From positions 1 through 60,790 of the forward strand of contig JAUXOM010000046.1 of the NCBI GenBank assembly GCA_030682175.1: a stretch of DNA of 60,790 bases, given 5' to 3'. The position numbers and the translations under genes are program-made. Of this stretch, positions 17,794 through 27,629 are shown piece after piece (the stretch's first letter is position 1; the number at the start of each line of letters is the position of its first letter). This DNA is from Rhodocyclaceae bacterium (lineage in GTDB: Bacteria; Pseudomonadota; Gammaproteobacteria; Burkholderiales; Rhodocyclaceae). The notes below the pieces were generated by a model that saw nothing but the letters and a program-made list of their open reading frames with translations, ran no database searches and was not told the origin of the DNA.

Positions 17794-18402
17794 TTATTCG
17801 GAATTTTCGCCGGGTTGTTTGTCGTTTTTCGCCATCCAGGCGAACAGCGAAGAACGCATTAACTCTTCCACGGTCATGTTGATCGGCGTGAGCCAGCTGC
17901 GGGGCACGAACACCGTGTAACCGCCGATCATGTAGCCCATGGGCAGATAGACGCCGACCCGGTCGCCCTGCTGAAAGCCCTCCGGCAACCCGCGCACGCT
18001 TTGCCGGGTGATCAGCCCGACGATTTCGAGTTCGTTGCCCGGAATTCTGAGGATCACGACCTGATGGGCAAGTTGTTCGTTGCTGGGGGCGAAATAGTCG
18101 GCGAAATTCTTCAGCGATGAGTAGATGCTTTTGACCAGAGGCAGGTTGGTGAACGGCAGTTCGATCAATGACAGCAGCCTGCGTGCGTATGGCTGGGAAA
18201 TCACAAAACCCAGCAGCACAATGACGCCGATCCCGATCAATAGTCCCAGACCGGGCAAATAGAAATCCCCGATCAGTGGCCGCAACCACCACATGGCGAA
18301 CTGCTCCGTCCAGGAGAGGAATGCGTACAGCAGATAGATCGTCAGACCGAGCGGCAGCGCTGCGATGAGGCCACGGAAAAAATACTGGTAGAGGTATTTC
18401 AT
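17794..18402 (-). CDS. DUF502 family membrane protein
   Basis: This 202-residue inner-membrane protein belongs to the DUF502 family. Two N-terminal membrane segments (about residues 9-30 and 48-69, the second GLGLLIGIGVIVLLGFVIS) precede a soluble domain with the family motif LPLVKSIYSSLKNFADYFAP and YMIGGYTVFVPRSWLTPINMTVEE. The function is unknown. It appears to be a single gene; the upstream region contains a family-1 repeat. Confidence 0.88.
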   Translation of the reverse strand: MKYLYQYFFRGLIAALPLGLTIYLLYAFLSWTEQFAMWWLRPLIGDFYLPGLGLLIGIGVIVLLGFVISQPYARRLLSLIELPFTNLPLVKSIYSSLKNFADYFAPSNEQLAHQVVILRIPGNELEIVGLITRQSVRGLPEGFQQGDRVGVYLPMGYMIGGYTVFVPRSWLTPINMTVEELMRSSLFAWMAKNDKQPGENSE

Positions 18403-18592
18403 CGGGAGGAATATCCGGAATGTTGGGGTCGGGCTGACCTACCCCCTGTAGTCGCACCAATCATTGGGCAGGAAGTCCGGATGCAAGGTTAATCGAATTG
18501 GTGATGGGTTGCATTGCATTGTCAGCAGGTTGATGACGCAATGCGGCGAACTTGGCGGATGTGCGCGGTGCGACTGCGCAGCAACTGCATGC

Positions 18593-18637
18593 GCCTGACG
18601 CGCTGAGCGCGCAAAAGTCGGCGCTGGCGGGACGGCG
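18593..18637 (+). repeat. Family-1 repeat upstream of the thioesterase gene
   Basis: This copy has the palindromic left edge CGCGCTGAGCGCG and the core AAAAGTCGGCGCTGGCGGG. Its first 35 bp equal 11784-11818 exactly, including bases that encode the C-terminus of CbbO2. The rest of the gap 18403-18691 holds no gene. Confidence 0.8.
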
Positions 18638-18691
18638 CCACCCACCGCAGCTGGGTAGAATCAACCGACTAATAACAAGGGGGAACCACAC

Positions 18692-19162
18692 ATGGACAGC
18701 CAGGCATTTCAGGATTTTTACCCGGAGGAATTGAGCCACTGCTACGGCTGCGGCAAGAACAACCCGCTGGGCCATCAGTTGAAAAGTCATTGGGATGGCG
18801 ATGAGACGATCGCGCATTTCACGCCCGCGCCTCATCACATGGCGATTCCCGGCTTTGTCTATGGCGGCCTGATCGCCTCGCTGGTCGATTGCCACGGCAC
18901 CGGCACGGCTTCTGCCGCCGCTTACCGGGCGGCAGGCCGCGAGATGGGCACTGCACCCGCCCTGCGCTTCGTGACCGGTTCGCTCAAGGTGGATTACCTG
19001 GCACCGACGCCGCTGGGCGTGGAACTGGAATTGCGCGGCACGGTGGTCGAGATCAAGGAAAAGAAGGTCGTCGTCGACATCACCGTTTCGGCGAACGGCA
19101 AACTGTGCGCGAAAGGCCAGGTGATCGCAGTGCGCATGCCGGAGAGCATGGCGCCGAAATAA
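18692..19162 (+). CDS. PaaI-like hotdog-fold thioesterase
   Basis: This 156-residue protein has the hotdog thioesterase pattern: N-terminal HCYGCGKNNPLGHQLKS, then FVYGGLIASLVDCHGTGTA with the putative catalytic Asp, then FVTGSLKVDYLAPTPLG. It probably hydrolyses an acyl-CoA; the substrate cannot be told. A purine-rich site (ACAAGGGGGA) lies upstream of the ATG. It is a single gene flanked by family-1 repeats on both sides. Confidence 0.87.
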   Translation: MDSQAFQDFYPEELSHCYGCGKNNPLGHQLKSHWDGDETIAHFTPAPHHMAIPGFVYGGLIASLVDCHGTGTASAAAYRAAGREMGTAPALRFVTGSLKVDYLAPTPLGVELELRGTVVEIKEKKVVVDITVSANGKLCAKGQVIAVRMPESMAPK

Positions 19163-19168
19163 GCAGGG

Positions 19169-19266
19169 AAAGTCGGCGCTGGCAGGACGGCGTCCGCCGT
19201 ACCCCATGCGGCGCCCTTTGTCCCGCCAGCGCCGGGAAGGACATTCCCCACGGTCACCCCGACTTT
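19169..19266. repeat. Family-1 element with inverted ends
   Basis: This 98-bp element starts AAAGTCGGCGCTGGCAGGAC and ends with the complement of the same edge, CACCCCGACTTT. An internal segment GTCCCGCCAGCGCCGGGAAGG repeats part of the core in reverse. It therefore looks like a complete unit with terminal inverted repeats. It starts 7 bp after the thioesterase stop. Confidence 0.75.
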
Positions 19267-19412
19267 CAGCGCCTCCGGCGATTTTTCAAACACCGGCGTC
19301 CTCTCGCGCGTGTCGGGCCAAAACAACAGGGTGCACCCATGTTGCATCGATATGCGGTAGGCTTTAGGCAGGCAGATATTCCACACGAAAGTCTTGATTC
19401 TGGCGGGCGAAC

Positions 19413-21446
19413 ATGACCAAACATCCACCCCCCTTTGCCACCAAACGGCTGGCCTTTCTGGTTTCCACCGTGTTTGCCCTGGCATCCAGCACGGCCAGCC
19501 TTGCTGCCCCCGTGGCAGCCAGTAATATGGATTCCGTGCTGAACCTCAGCCTGGAAGAGTTGATGCAAGCCACGGTGACATCCGCATCGAAGAAGTCGCA
19601 GTCTCTGGCGGAAATCGCCGGCGCAGTGTTCGTGATCAAGGCCGACGACATTCGCCGCTCCGGCGCCACCAATGTCCCCGAGGCATTGCGTCTGGCCCCC
19701 GGCGTGCAGGTGGCCGCCATCAGTCAGAACAAATGGTCGGTCAGCATTCGCGGCTTCAATTCCCGCTTTTCCAACAAGCTGCTGGTCATGGTGGATGGCC
19801 GAGCCATCTACAGCGCGGGGTTCTCTGGCGTGTTTTGGGAACACAACGACATCCCCCTGAATAACATCGAGCGCATCGAGGTGATCCGCGGGCCGGGCGG
19901 CTCCATCTGGGGCGCGAATGCGGTCAATGGCATCATCAACATCATCACCTATTCCGCAAAGGACACTCAGGGCGGGTTGATCAGTGCCGCGGCGGGCAAC
20001 GAGTTGCGCGGGGTGGGACAGGCCCGCTATGGCTGGGCGCTGGACGAAGAAACCCATCTGCGCCTGCATGCACAGACAAAATCCGTCGACGCTGGCCAGG
20101 ATGCCGTGACTGGCGGCAAGGCTTGGGACAACTGGAAAAATCAGCAGGCGGGGTTCCGCCTGGATGCCACGCGCGGAGGCGACAACTACAGCCTGCAAGG
20201 CGCCTTAAGTGATTACCGGGCTAACGACAGGATCACGGCCTTTACCGCCGCTGCCCCCTATGTCGCCCACCTGAACACCGACGGGGCCGGCCAGACCGGC
20301 CATCTGCTGGGCAGGTGGGAACACCCAACGGACAATGGCTCTCGTTCTCTGCAGGCCTTTATCGATCATAACGAAAACGATATGGGCGTGATCCGCTATC
20401 GGATCGACACCTTCGATCTGGAATACCAGCAACAGATCATCGGAGACAAACACGACCTCGTCTGGGGATTGGGTTACCGGAGCAGCAAGGATCGGATAGA
20501 CACCACGCCACACATTTTATTTTCCGATACCGGCAAGTCCTTCAGTTTGTACAGCGCCTTCATCCAGGATGACATCACGCTGGTACCGAATCGTTGGCGC
20601 CTGACCCTGGGTGCCCGCCTCGAGCACAACGCTTTCACCGGCGTCGAGATGCAACCCAACATTCGCTTGCTGTGGACGCCTACCGCGCAAGACAGTCTCT
20701 GGGCCGCGGTTTCGCGCGCGGTGCGCACGCCTTCGCGCGGCGAGCGCGCATCCACCGTTTTCATTGCGCCGCCGCCGCCGCTCCCCTTCGCCACGGTGGG
20801 CGATCCGAACATGACTGCGGAAAAACTCACGGCCCTGGACCTGGGCTGGCGTCGCCAGTGGAGCGCCACCCTGACCTCGGATGTCGCGGCCTTCTATTAC
20901 CGCCATGCCGATTTGCGCGGCGGCCTGCCTCCCGGCCCAACCACCGTGCCGCTGCTCTACAACGGACTCTATCCTTACCTTCCCGTGGCCATGACCAACA
21001 CCATCGGCGCGGAGTCCTACGGCCTTGAAGTGGCGGTGGACTGGCTGCCGGCGCCAAACTGGCGCTTGCAGGGGAACACCTCCTTGTTCCATATCAATCC
21101 TCGCGATCCCTTGCCCGGCGCCACGGGTAGCGAGTTCAGCGATACCACGCCCGGCCACCAGGTCTCGCTGCGCTCGTCCCTGGACATCACGCCCAAGCTG
21201 CAATGGGACGTCTGGCTGCGTCGCGTTGGCAAAATCATCACCGGCTCTTTCATGACGACGGTCACTCCCGCTTATACCAGTCTGGACATGCGCCTGGCCT
21301 GGAAGGCCGGGCGTGATCTGGAAATTTCGCTGGTCGGCCAGAACCTGCTGGACTCCAGCCATCCGGAAATCGTCATGGCGGAGATTCTTTCAGCCCCCGT
21401 GAAGATAGAGCGCGGCGTTTACCTGAAGGCCGACTGGCAATTCTGA
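19413..21446 (+). CDS. TonB-dependent outer-membrane receptor (first of two)
   Basis: This 677-residue outer-membrane protein has a signal peptide (about residues 1-31, ending SLAAPVAA), a plug domain (about 55-170, with SGATNVPEALRLAPGVQVA and SIRGFNSRFSNKLLVMVDGR) and a 22-strand-type barrel ending in a terminal aromatic residue (KADWQF). The substrate is not evident. The start SLEELMQATVTSASKK resembles receptors found next to YfiR proteins. A yfiR-like gene follows after 3 bp, then a second receptor/YfiR pair and a hybrid kinase, so signalling rather than simple uptake is possible. Confidence 0.93.
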   Translation: MTKHPPPFATKRLAFLVSTVFALASSTASLAAPVAASNMDSVLNLSLEELMQATVTSASKKSQSLAEIAGAVFVIKADDIRRSGATNVPEALRLAPGVQVAAISQNKWSVSIRGFNSRFSNKLLVMVDGRAIYSAGFSGVFWEHNDIPLNNIERIEVIRGPGGSIWGANAVNGIINIITYSAKDTQGGLISAAAGNELRGVGQARYGWALDEETHLRLHAQTKSVDAGQDAVTGGKAWDNWKNQQAGFRLDATRGGDNYSLQGALSDYRANDRITAFTAAAPYVAHLNTDGAGQTGHLLGRWEHPTDNGSRSLQAFIDHNENDMGVIRYRIDTFDLEYQQQIIGDKHDLVWGLGYRSSKDRIDTTPHILFSDTGKSFSLYSAFIQDDITLVPNRWRLTLGARLEHNAFTGVEMQPNIRLLWTPTAQDSLWAAVSRAVRTPSRGERASTVFIAPPPPLPFATVGDPNMTAEKLTALDLGWRRQWSATLTSDVAAFYYRHADLRGGLPPGPTTVPLLYNGLYPYLPVAMTNTIGAESYGLEVAVDWLPAPNWRLQGNTSLFHINPRDPLPGATGSEFSDTTPGHQVSLRSSLDITPKLQWDVWLRRVGKIITGSFMTTVTPAYTSLDMRLAWKAGRDLEISLVGQNLLDSSHPEIVMAEILSAPVKIERGVYLKADWQF

Positions 21447-21449
21447 GCA

Positions 21450-21989
21450 ATGTCGCACCTCATCCGCTCCGCCAGTCTGTGGGTGGTAGCCATCTTTGCT
21501 GCCGCGCTGCTGCCGAACGCCGCCGCGCAAGCAGATAGCCTCACTGAAGACAGCGTCAAAGCCGGCTTTGTCTTCAACTTTACCAAATACGTCGAATGGC
21601 CGAAGGCCAAGGCCGGCAACGGGCTGCTGGTTTGCAGCCTGAGCACCCAGACCCTGTCGGGCAAGCTCGAGTCGCTGCAGGGCCGGCAGGTGCAAGGCCG
21701 CGAAATCCGCGTGAGCACAACGACGCGCCCCAGCGAATGGCGCAACTGCGCGGTGCTGTTCATCGCCGCCGCCGAGGCGCAGCATATCGACGCGGTGCTG
21801 CGTGCTACCGCCCAGCATCATGTCTTGACGATCAGCGATGCGCCCGGTTTCGTCCAGGCGGGCGGCATCATCGGGCTGAAGCTGCGCGCCGGACGCATCG
21901 CTTTCGATATCAACCATGGCGCCGCCCGGCAGGCCGGCCTGAACTTGAGCAGCCAGTTGCTGAAGCTGGCCGATGAGGTATTGCCATGA
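21450..21989 (+). CDS. YfiR-family periplasmic protein (first of two)
   Basis: This 179-residue secreted protein has a signal peptide ending AAAQA. YfiR/DUF4154 signatures are [15 protein letters not shown] near the start, DAPGFVQAGGIIGLKL and the end AGLNLSSQLLKLADEV. In Pseudomonas, YfiR is a periplasmic repressor that binds the CHASE8 domain of the diguanylate cyclase YfiN. It lies 3 bp after one TonB receptor and overlaps the next receptor by 4 bp (ATGA), so it is translationally coupled. A partner here could be the CHASE8-like kinase at 24545. Confidence 0.9.
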   Translation: MSHLIRSASLWVVAIFAAALLPNAAAQADSLTEDSVKAGFVFNFTKYVEWPKAKAGNGLLVCSLSTQTLSGKLESLQGRQVQGREIRVSTTTRPSEWRNCAVLFIAAAEAQHIDAVLRATAQHHVLTISDAPGFVQAGGIIGLKLRAGRIAFDINHGAARQAGLNLSSQLLKLADEVLP

Positions 21990-23986
21990 AGCGACTTAGC
22001 CCGCGCCTGACGCTTATTTCGCTGCTGCTGGCCACAGCCGGGGCACCCGCCGCCTGGGCCAAAACCGACCTGACCGCGTTGAGCCTGGAGCAACTGCTGG
22101 AGGTGACCATCGTCGGCGCTTCGAAATACGCGCAGAAACAGGATGAGGTGGCCGCCGCCGCCGTTGTCATCACGCGCAACGAAATAAAGGCCTTCGGCTG
22201 GCGCACCCTGGACGAGGCTTTGGCCAGCCTGCCCGGCATCCATACCTCCTATGATCGCCAGTACAGCTACATCGGCACGCGCGGCTTCGGCCTGCCGGGT
22301 GATTTCAACACCCGCATCCTGCTGACCATCAACGGCAATCGCGTCAACGATGTGGTGTACGACGGCGCGGCTTCGGGCCGGGATTTTCCGCTCGACATGG
22401 ACCTGATCGAGCGCATCGAATACATTCCCGGCCCGGGTGGAGCGGTGTATGGGCAGAACGCCCTGTTCGGCGTGGTCAACGTGGTGACGCGCAAAGGTGC
22501 GGGCGTGAATGGCACCGAACTCGGGCTGGCCTATCAAGACCTGAATTCGGTCAGGGATGGGCGTTTCACCTGGGGCAAAAAACTGGACAACGGACTCGAT
22601 GTGCTGGTATCCACCTCCGGCCACAGGTCTCGCGGCGAAGACCATTTCTACGAATTTCCCGGTGCCAGTGACGTCGATCCGCTTTGGAGAGATAGCGGCG
22701 TAGCCAGCGGCATGAACGGCACCAAGGGGCAACAGCTATTCGCCAGTTTCGCCCGCGGCCCCTGGTTCTTCGACTTCGCCTACGGCGACAACCGCAAGGA
22801 CGATCCCACCGCACAATACTTCAGCAAGCCGCTGGAGCCTGGGCAGTACCAGCGCGACAAAACGCTGCAAACGCAGTTGCAATATCAAGACAGCTTCGCC
22901 GGCGATACCCTGCAACTAACGGGTCGGCTGTTCCTCGGCCGCCAGCGCTATACCGGGCTGTTCTACTATGCCGACTCGCCCTATCTGGCAACCGGATCGA
23001 GCGACTGGCAGGGTGCCGAGCTGCGCTTGCTGTCGACCCGCTGGGCCGGTCACAAGCTGATGCTGGGATTGGAGTTGCAGGAAAACACGCGGCGCGACCA
23101 AACCAACCTGAGTCTCGTCGATTCCGCCAATAATCTGGTGATTCCCGGCACCGGCTGGCGTGCGGGCATGTTTGTCCAGGATGAATGGGCACTGAACAAC
23201 AGCCTCAGCGCAACGCTGGGGCTGCGTTTCGACCGCAACAGCGTGACCGGCAATACGCTCAGTCCGCGCGCCGCGCTGATCTGGCTGGCGGCGCCCAGCA
23301 CCACCATGAAAGCGCTGTACGGTCGGTCCCACCGTGCGCCGAACGCCTATGAGCGCGACTACGCCGATGTGGGTACTTCGGACACCCAGGTCGCCAATCC
23401 TGGCCTTGGCAATGAAACGATCGATACGCTGGAACTGGTGTTGGACCAGCGGCTGGGGAAAGACTTGGGTTTGCGCGGTTCGCTCTATCGATGGAATATG
23501 CGGGATCTGGTTGTGCTGGGGGTCGATCCGGGATCTGGATTATCGCAATACCAGAACGGGGGAGATGTAGAGGCAACCGGCATCGAGCTCTCTGCCAACA
23601 AGACCTGGGACTGGGGCGGCCGCCTGCGCGGCAGCCTGTCCCATCAGGATGTGGCTTACAAAGGCGGTAGCCGACTCGACAACTCTCCCCAGCTACTCGG
23701 CAAGCTCAATTTTTCCGGCCCGCTGGCTGGGACCGGGCTGCGTTTCGGCGCCGAGCTTCAATACACCAGCAAGCGCCAGACCATTGATGGCACCGATCTG
23801 GACGCTTACTGGCTCGCCAACCTGCATCTGAGCACGGATAAATGGGCCAGGGGGCTGGAGGTGTCGCTCGGGCTCTATAACCTGTTCAATCAGCGCTACG
23901 CCCATCCGGGATCCGATATCAACTGGCAGAACAGCATCCTTCAGGACGGGCGTAGCGCCCGACTGAAAGCGATCTATCATTTCTGA
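21986..23986 (+). CDS. TonB-dependent outer-membrane receptor (second of two)
   Basis: This 666-residue receptor has a signal peptide ending GAPAAWA, a plug (TLDEALASLPGIHTSYDRQY, then YIGTRGFGLPGDFNTRILLT) and a barrel ending AIYHF with a terminal Phe. It is homologous to the receptor at 19413 in layout but clearly diverged. The start overlaps the stop of the first YfiR by 4 bp, and a second YfiR gene follows after 7 bp. The ligand is unknown. Confidence 0.92.
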   Translation: MKRLSPRLTLISLLLATAGAPAAWAKTDLTALSLEQLLEVTIVGASKYAQKQDEVAAAAVVITRNEIKAFGWRTLDEALASLPGIHTSYDRQYSYIGTRGFGLPGDFNTRILLTINGNRVNDVVYDGAASGRDFPLDMDLIERIEYIPGPGGAVYGQNALFGVVNVVTRKGAGVNGTELGLAYQDLNSVRDGRFTWGKKLDNGLDVLVSTSGHRSRGEDHFYEFPGASDVDPLWRDSGVASGMNGTKGQQLFASFARGPWFFDFAYGDNRKDDPTAQYFSKPLEPGQYQRDKTLQTQLQYQDSFAGDTLQLTGRLFLGRQRYTGLFYYADSPYLATGSSDWQGAELRLLSTRWAGHKLMLGLELQENTRRDQTNLSLVDSANNLVIPGTGWRAGMFVQDEWALNNSLSATLGLRFDRNSVTGNTLSPRAALIWLAAPSTTMKALYGRSHRAPNAYERDYADVGTSDTQVANPGLGNETIDTLELVLDQRLGKDLGLRGSLYRWNMRDLVVLGVDPGSGLSQYQNGGDVEATGIELSANKTWDWGGRLRGSLSHQDVAYKGGSRLDNSPQLLGKLNFSGPLAGTGLRFGAELQYTSKRQTIDGTDLDAYWLANLHLSTDKWARGLEVSLGLYNLFNQRYAHPGSDINWQNSILQDGRSARLKAIYHF

Positions 23987-23993
23987 ACCTGAC

Positions 23994-24548
23994 ATGTTTG
24001 TTGTCATGATTTTTGCCAAACTGCGATGGCCCCTGCTGCTGGCAATCTGCAGTTTGTTGATGGGTGGCAAGGCACAGGCCGAGTCCACCGAGGCAGAACT
24101 GAAGGCAGCCTTTGTGTATGGCTTTACCAAGTACGTGGAATGGCCAGCAGAAACACTGCAGGCTTCTCCGGAAAGCTTCGAGCTGTGCCTGCTGGGTGAC
24201 CGCAATGCTTTTTTTGAGGCATTGAGCGACCTGAAAGGCAAGTCCGTCAACAACCGCCCGCTGCGCGTGCGCGAGGTAAGCCACGCCGACAATTTCAAAT
24301 CCTGCCAGATTCTGGTGCTGACCGATAACGAGGCAGGACATTTCGAATCGGTATTGCGCCGCCTGTCCGGTATGCCGTTACTGACAGTGAATGGTTCCAG
24401 CCGATTCCTTCAGGCGGGTGGCGTGATCAGCCTGGTCTCCGAAGATAACAAGATGCGCTTCGATATCAATCTGGCCGCGGCGCAGAAAAACAAGCTGGTT
24501 TTATCTTCCAATCTCCTCAAGTTGGCACGCCGGGTACTCCAGCCATGA
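23994..24548 (+). CDS. YfiR-family periplasmic protein (second of two)
   Basis: This 184-residue YfiR/DUF4154 protein has a signal peptide ending GKAQA, then [39 protein letters not shown] and the family ending [15 protein letters not shown]. It overlaps the hybrid kinase start by 4 bp (ATGA), the tightest coupling in this block, which suggests a direct regulatory partnership with the kinase. It differs from the first YfiR in most of the middle region, so the two may answer to different receptors. Confidence 0.9.
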   Translation: MFVVMIFAKLRWPLLLAICSLLMGGKAQAESTEAELKAAFVYGFTKYVEWPAETLQASPESFELCLLGDRNAFFEALSDLKGKSVNNRPLRVREVSHADNFKSCQILVLTDNEAGHFESVLRRLSGMPLLTVNGSSRFLQAGGVISLVSEDNKMRFDINLAAAQKNKLVLSSNLLKLARRVLQP

Positions 24549-27346
24549 TGATCGAAGGACTGCGAAATTCGCTGCAGCGGCGCTTGGTCCTGATGCTGGG
24601 CGGCATGTCCCTGCTGGTGCTGGTGCTGGCCTTGCTCAGCTTCGGGGTGACCAGTGTGCTACGCCAGCAGGCCAGCATGATGACGCAATTGCATGGATTG
24701 GCTCAGGTCCTGGCAGCGAATACCGAGTCGGCGGTGGTGTTCCGTGACAAACCCGCTGCGGTGATCAGCTTGTCCAGCCTGCGCGAGCGGCGCGAGGTGC
24801 TGGCTGCCCGCATTGTGTTGCTCGACGGCCGCGAGTTTGCGGTTTACCCGGAAAACACCCCGCCCCAAACCTTCACCGAGCTGGCACCGCTGGACTTGGA
24901 AGCAAAAATGCCGTTTGGCGCCAGTCGCCTGCGCATTGACTGGCCGATGCTGTCGCGGGCCGGCGATGAAAAACTGGGCGATCTGTCCATGGTGATCGAC
25001 CTGACCGGAATGTGGGCGCAAATCCGCCAGGACGTCGTTACCTTGCTGATTCTGGGTTTGGGGGTCTACATACTGGCAGTGCTGGTGGCGCAGCGCCTGC
25101 AGCGGCACATCAGCCAGCCGATCCTCGAATTGGCCGACGCCGCGCGCCGCGTCGCACAAACCCAGCGCTACGACCTGCGCATCGAACAGACCAGTCACGA
25201 TGAAATCGGCACCCTGGTCGCCAGCTTCAACAACATGCTGGGTGAAATCGAGGCGCGCGACACCCGCTTGCAGGAGCACCAGGAGCACCTTGAAGACATG
25301 GTGGCGGCGCGCACCGCCGAGTTGCGCATCGCCAAGGAGCAGGCCGAGGCGGCCAGCCAGGCCAAAAGCGAGTTTCTGGCCACCATGAGCCACGAGATTC
25401 GCACGCCGATGAACGGCGTGCTGGGCATGACCGAGCTGTTACTGAATACCCACCTGGAACAGGCCCAGCGCCATTACGCCGAAGCGGTCATGCGCTCCGG
25501 GCAACACCTGCTTGGCATCATCAACAATATTCTCGATTTCTCGAAAATCGAATCCGGCCACATGAATCTGGAACAGGTCGAGTTCAATCTGGGTGGTCTG
25601 GTGGAGGAAACACTGGAAATGTTCGTCCAGCCGGCGGGCATGAAGGGACTGGAGCTGGCCGCGCAGCTTGACCCGCCGGACATGCCCCTGCTGGTGCGCG
25701 GCGATCCGTTCCGGCTGCGCCAGGTGCTGGCAAATCTGATCAACAATGCCATCAAGTTCACGCCGCGGGGCGAGGTCATCGTGCGGGTCAGCATGCGTGA
25801 CGCAGCGGGGACAGACGCGCGGGTTCTTCTGAGCGTGGAGGATTCCGGCATTGGCATCTCCCCCGCGGCCCAGGAGAAGATCTTCGAACATTTTGCCCAG
25901 GCCGATGGCTCCACGACCCGGCAGTTCGGCGGTACCGGCCTGGGTTTGGCCATCTGCAAGCGACTGGTGGAACTGATGGGCGGCAGCATCGGGGTGGAAA
26001 GCTCGCATGGAACGGGTGCAAAATTCCGGGTCGAACTCGTCTTGCCCAAGGCCACCGGATTAGCTCCCGCTCCGGCGATCAGCCAGGACTTGTCAGGCGT
26101 GCGGGTTCTGGTTGTGGACGATAACCACACCAATCTGGAGATCCTGAATCTGCAGTTGTCCGGCTGGCGGATGCGGGTGAGTTGCGTTGCAAGCGGCGCG
26201 CTGGCCCTGCAGGAGCTGGCACGCGCCGCACAGTCTGGCGACCCCTTCGAACTGGCCATTCTTGACATGCACATGCCGCACATGGATGGCCTGCAACTGG
26301 CACAAGCCATCAAGCAGCGTGACGGGCTGAAGGGCACCCGCTTGATCATGCTCACTTCAAGCCACGAGGCTGGCAATTCGCGGGAGCGGGAACGGGCGGG
26401 AATCCTGCGCAGCGTCAGCAAGCCGATTCATCAGGCGGAACTCTACGCGGTGATATGCGGCGCACTGATGATTGATCACGCGAACGCCTCGCCAAGCCCA
26501 ACAGACCTGCCAATCGTGGCCGCGCGCGGCAATGAAGCCAAATTGTGCTGTCGGGTGCTGCTGGCCGAGGACAACCCCGTCAATCAGCAGTTGGCCGCTG
26601 CCATGCTGGCCAGCCTGGGGCTGGAAGTGGACATCGCCAACAATGGTCAGGAAGCAGTGGCCATGGCACGCAAACAACAGGCCTATGACATCATCCTCAT
26701 GGACTGCCAGATGCCGGTGATGGACGGTTATCAAGCCACCGCCGAGATTCGTGCGCACGAAACCGCCGGCGCCCGGCGCTTGCCCATCGTCGCCCTGACG
26801 GCCAACGCCATGGAAGGCGATCGCAACCAGTGTCTGCAGGCGGGCATGGACGACTATCTGGCCAAGCCCTATTCCAGGGGTCAGTTGCGGCAGGTACTGC
26901 ACCGCTGGCTGGCGCCGGATAGTCACGCCAATATCGCCGCAACCCCCGTCATGGCCAGCGTGGAGGGTGCGCCGGTTACGGAAGCAAAGCCTGCGGCCAT
27001 CGATAGCCGCGTACTGGATCAGTTGCGCAAGCTGGACCCATCCGGCGGATTGGGCTTTGCCCGACGGATCCTGCGGATCTATCTGGATACCTCGGGCGAT
27101 GGCGTGCGGGAGGTGGAGCGCGCCATCGCCGCGGGTGACGCCGATGCCCTGCGCCGCGCCGCCCATACCCTCAAGTCCAGCACCGCCAATGTGGGTGCCA
27201 CAACCCTCGCGGACCTCTTCAGGCAACTCGAGGCACTGGGCAAGGCAGCCAATCTGGAAGAGACTCCCGCGTTGTTAGAAGCAGTCCGGCGGGAATATGA
27301 CCGGGCCAGGGAAGAGATTCGCGCATTGCTGACTGAAGGCGCATGA
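24545..27346 (+). CDS. Hybrid sensor histidine kinase: CHASE8-like, HAMP, HisKA, HATPase, REC, REC, HPt
   Basis: This 933-residue inner-membrane kinase carries a full phosphorelay. Membrane helices at about 12-37 and 164-185 enclose a periplasmic domain that reads like CHASE8 ([32 protein letters not shown]). Then come HAMP, HisKA with H283 in [10 protein letters not shown], HATPase ([26 protein letters not shown]), REC1 with D574 in [14 protein letters not shown]2 with D720 in [12 protein letters not shown], and HPt with H874 in [13 protein letters not shown]. All phosphotransfer residues are present. It is coupled to the upstream yfiR gene. The HPt output may go to the REC of the HDOD-GGDEF protein at 27630. 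Confidence 0.95.
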   Translation: MMIEGLRNSLQRRLVLMLGGMSLLVLVLALLSFGVTSVLRQQASMMTQLHGLAQVLAANTESAVVFRDKPAAVISLSSLRERREVLAARIVLLDGREFAVYPENTPPQTFTELAPLDLEAKMPFGASRLRIDWPMLSRAGDEKLGDLSMVIDLTGMWAQIRQDVVTLLILGLGVYILAVLVAQRLQRHISQPILELADAARRVAQTQRYDLRIEQTSHDEIGTLVASFNNMLGEIEARDTRLQEHQEHLEDMVAARTAELRIAKEQAEAASQAKSEFLATMSHEIRTPMNGVLGMTELLLNTHLEQAQRHYAEAVMRSGQHLLGIINNILDFSKIESGHMNLEQVEFNLGGLVEETLEMFVQPAGMKGLELAAQLDPPDMPLLVRGDPFRLRQVLANLINNAIKFTPRGEVIVRVSMRDAAGTDARVLLSVEDSGIGISPAAQEKIFEHFAQADGSTTRQFGGTGLGLAICKRLVELMGGSIGVESSHGTGAKFRVELVLPKATGLAPAPAISQDLSGVRVLVVDDNHTNLEILNLQLSGWRMRVSCVASGALALQELARAAQSGDPFELAILDMHMPHMDGLQLAQAIKQRDGLKGTRLIMLTSSHEAGNSRERERAGILRSVSKPIHQAELYAVICGALMIDHANASPSPTDLPIVAARGNEAKLCCRVLLAEDNPVNQQLAAAMLASLGLEVDIANNGQEAVAMARKQQAYDIILMDCQMPVMDGYQATAEIRAHETAGARRLPIVALTANAMEGDRNQCLQAGMDDYLAKPYSRGQLRQVLHRWLAPDSHANIAATPVMASVEGAPVTEAKPAAIDSRVLDQLRKLDPSGGLGFARRILRIYLDTSGDGVREVERAIAAGDADALRRAAHTLKSSTANVGATTLADLFRQLEALGKAANLEETPALLEAVRREYDRAREEIRALLTEGA

Positions 27347-27504
27347 CTCAACAAGGTATGTGAATCCCGGTCACCAACGGCTCGCTTGCCGCCCGATTAT
27401 TCAGTCAAGCCGTGCCCTTGACAGCTGACTGCGGATTTTCTCTGGCTGCAACGGCCATCAGCTTTACAATCATCCCTGTCCGGACTGGTTTCTTCCTGGG
27501 AAAT

Positions 27505-27602
27505 GCTGATTAAGTCCGGATTCGTCATTCCGCGCAAGCCGGAATCCAGGAAAATCATCAAGCTGGACACCGGCCTACGCCGGTGTGACGGACTTGATCA
27601 GC
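27505..27602. mobile_element. 98-bp MITE-like element with terminal inverted repeats
   Basis: The ends GCTGATTAAGTCCG (27505-27518) and CGGACTTGATCAGC (27589-27602) are inverted repeats matching at 13 of 14 positions. Inside are two further dyads, ATTCCGCGCAAGCCGGAAT and ACCGGCCTACGCCGGT. There is no coding capacity. This is the pattern of a miniature inverted-repeat element, placed 28 bp upstream of the HDOD-GGDEF gene. The remaining gap 27347-27504 shows nothing recognised. Confidence 0.7.
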
Positions 27603-27629
27603 GCTTCCCCTGTAGTCATTCTTGTAGCC

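Noticed and set aside
19267-19412. Possible cobalamin riboswitch before the first TonB receptor
   Set aside because: No B12-box-like conserved segment was seen in the leader.
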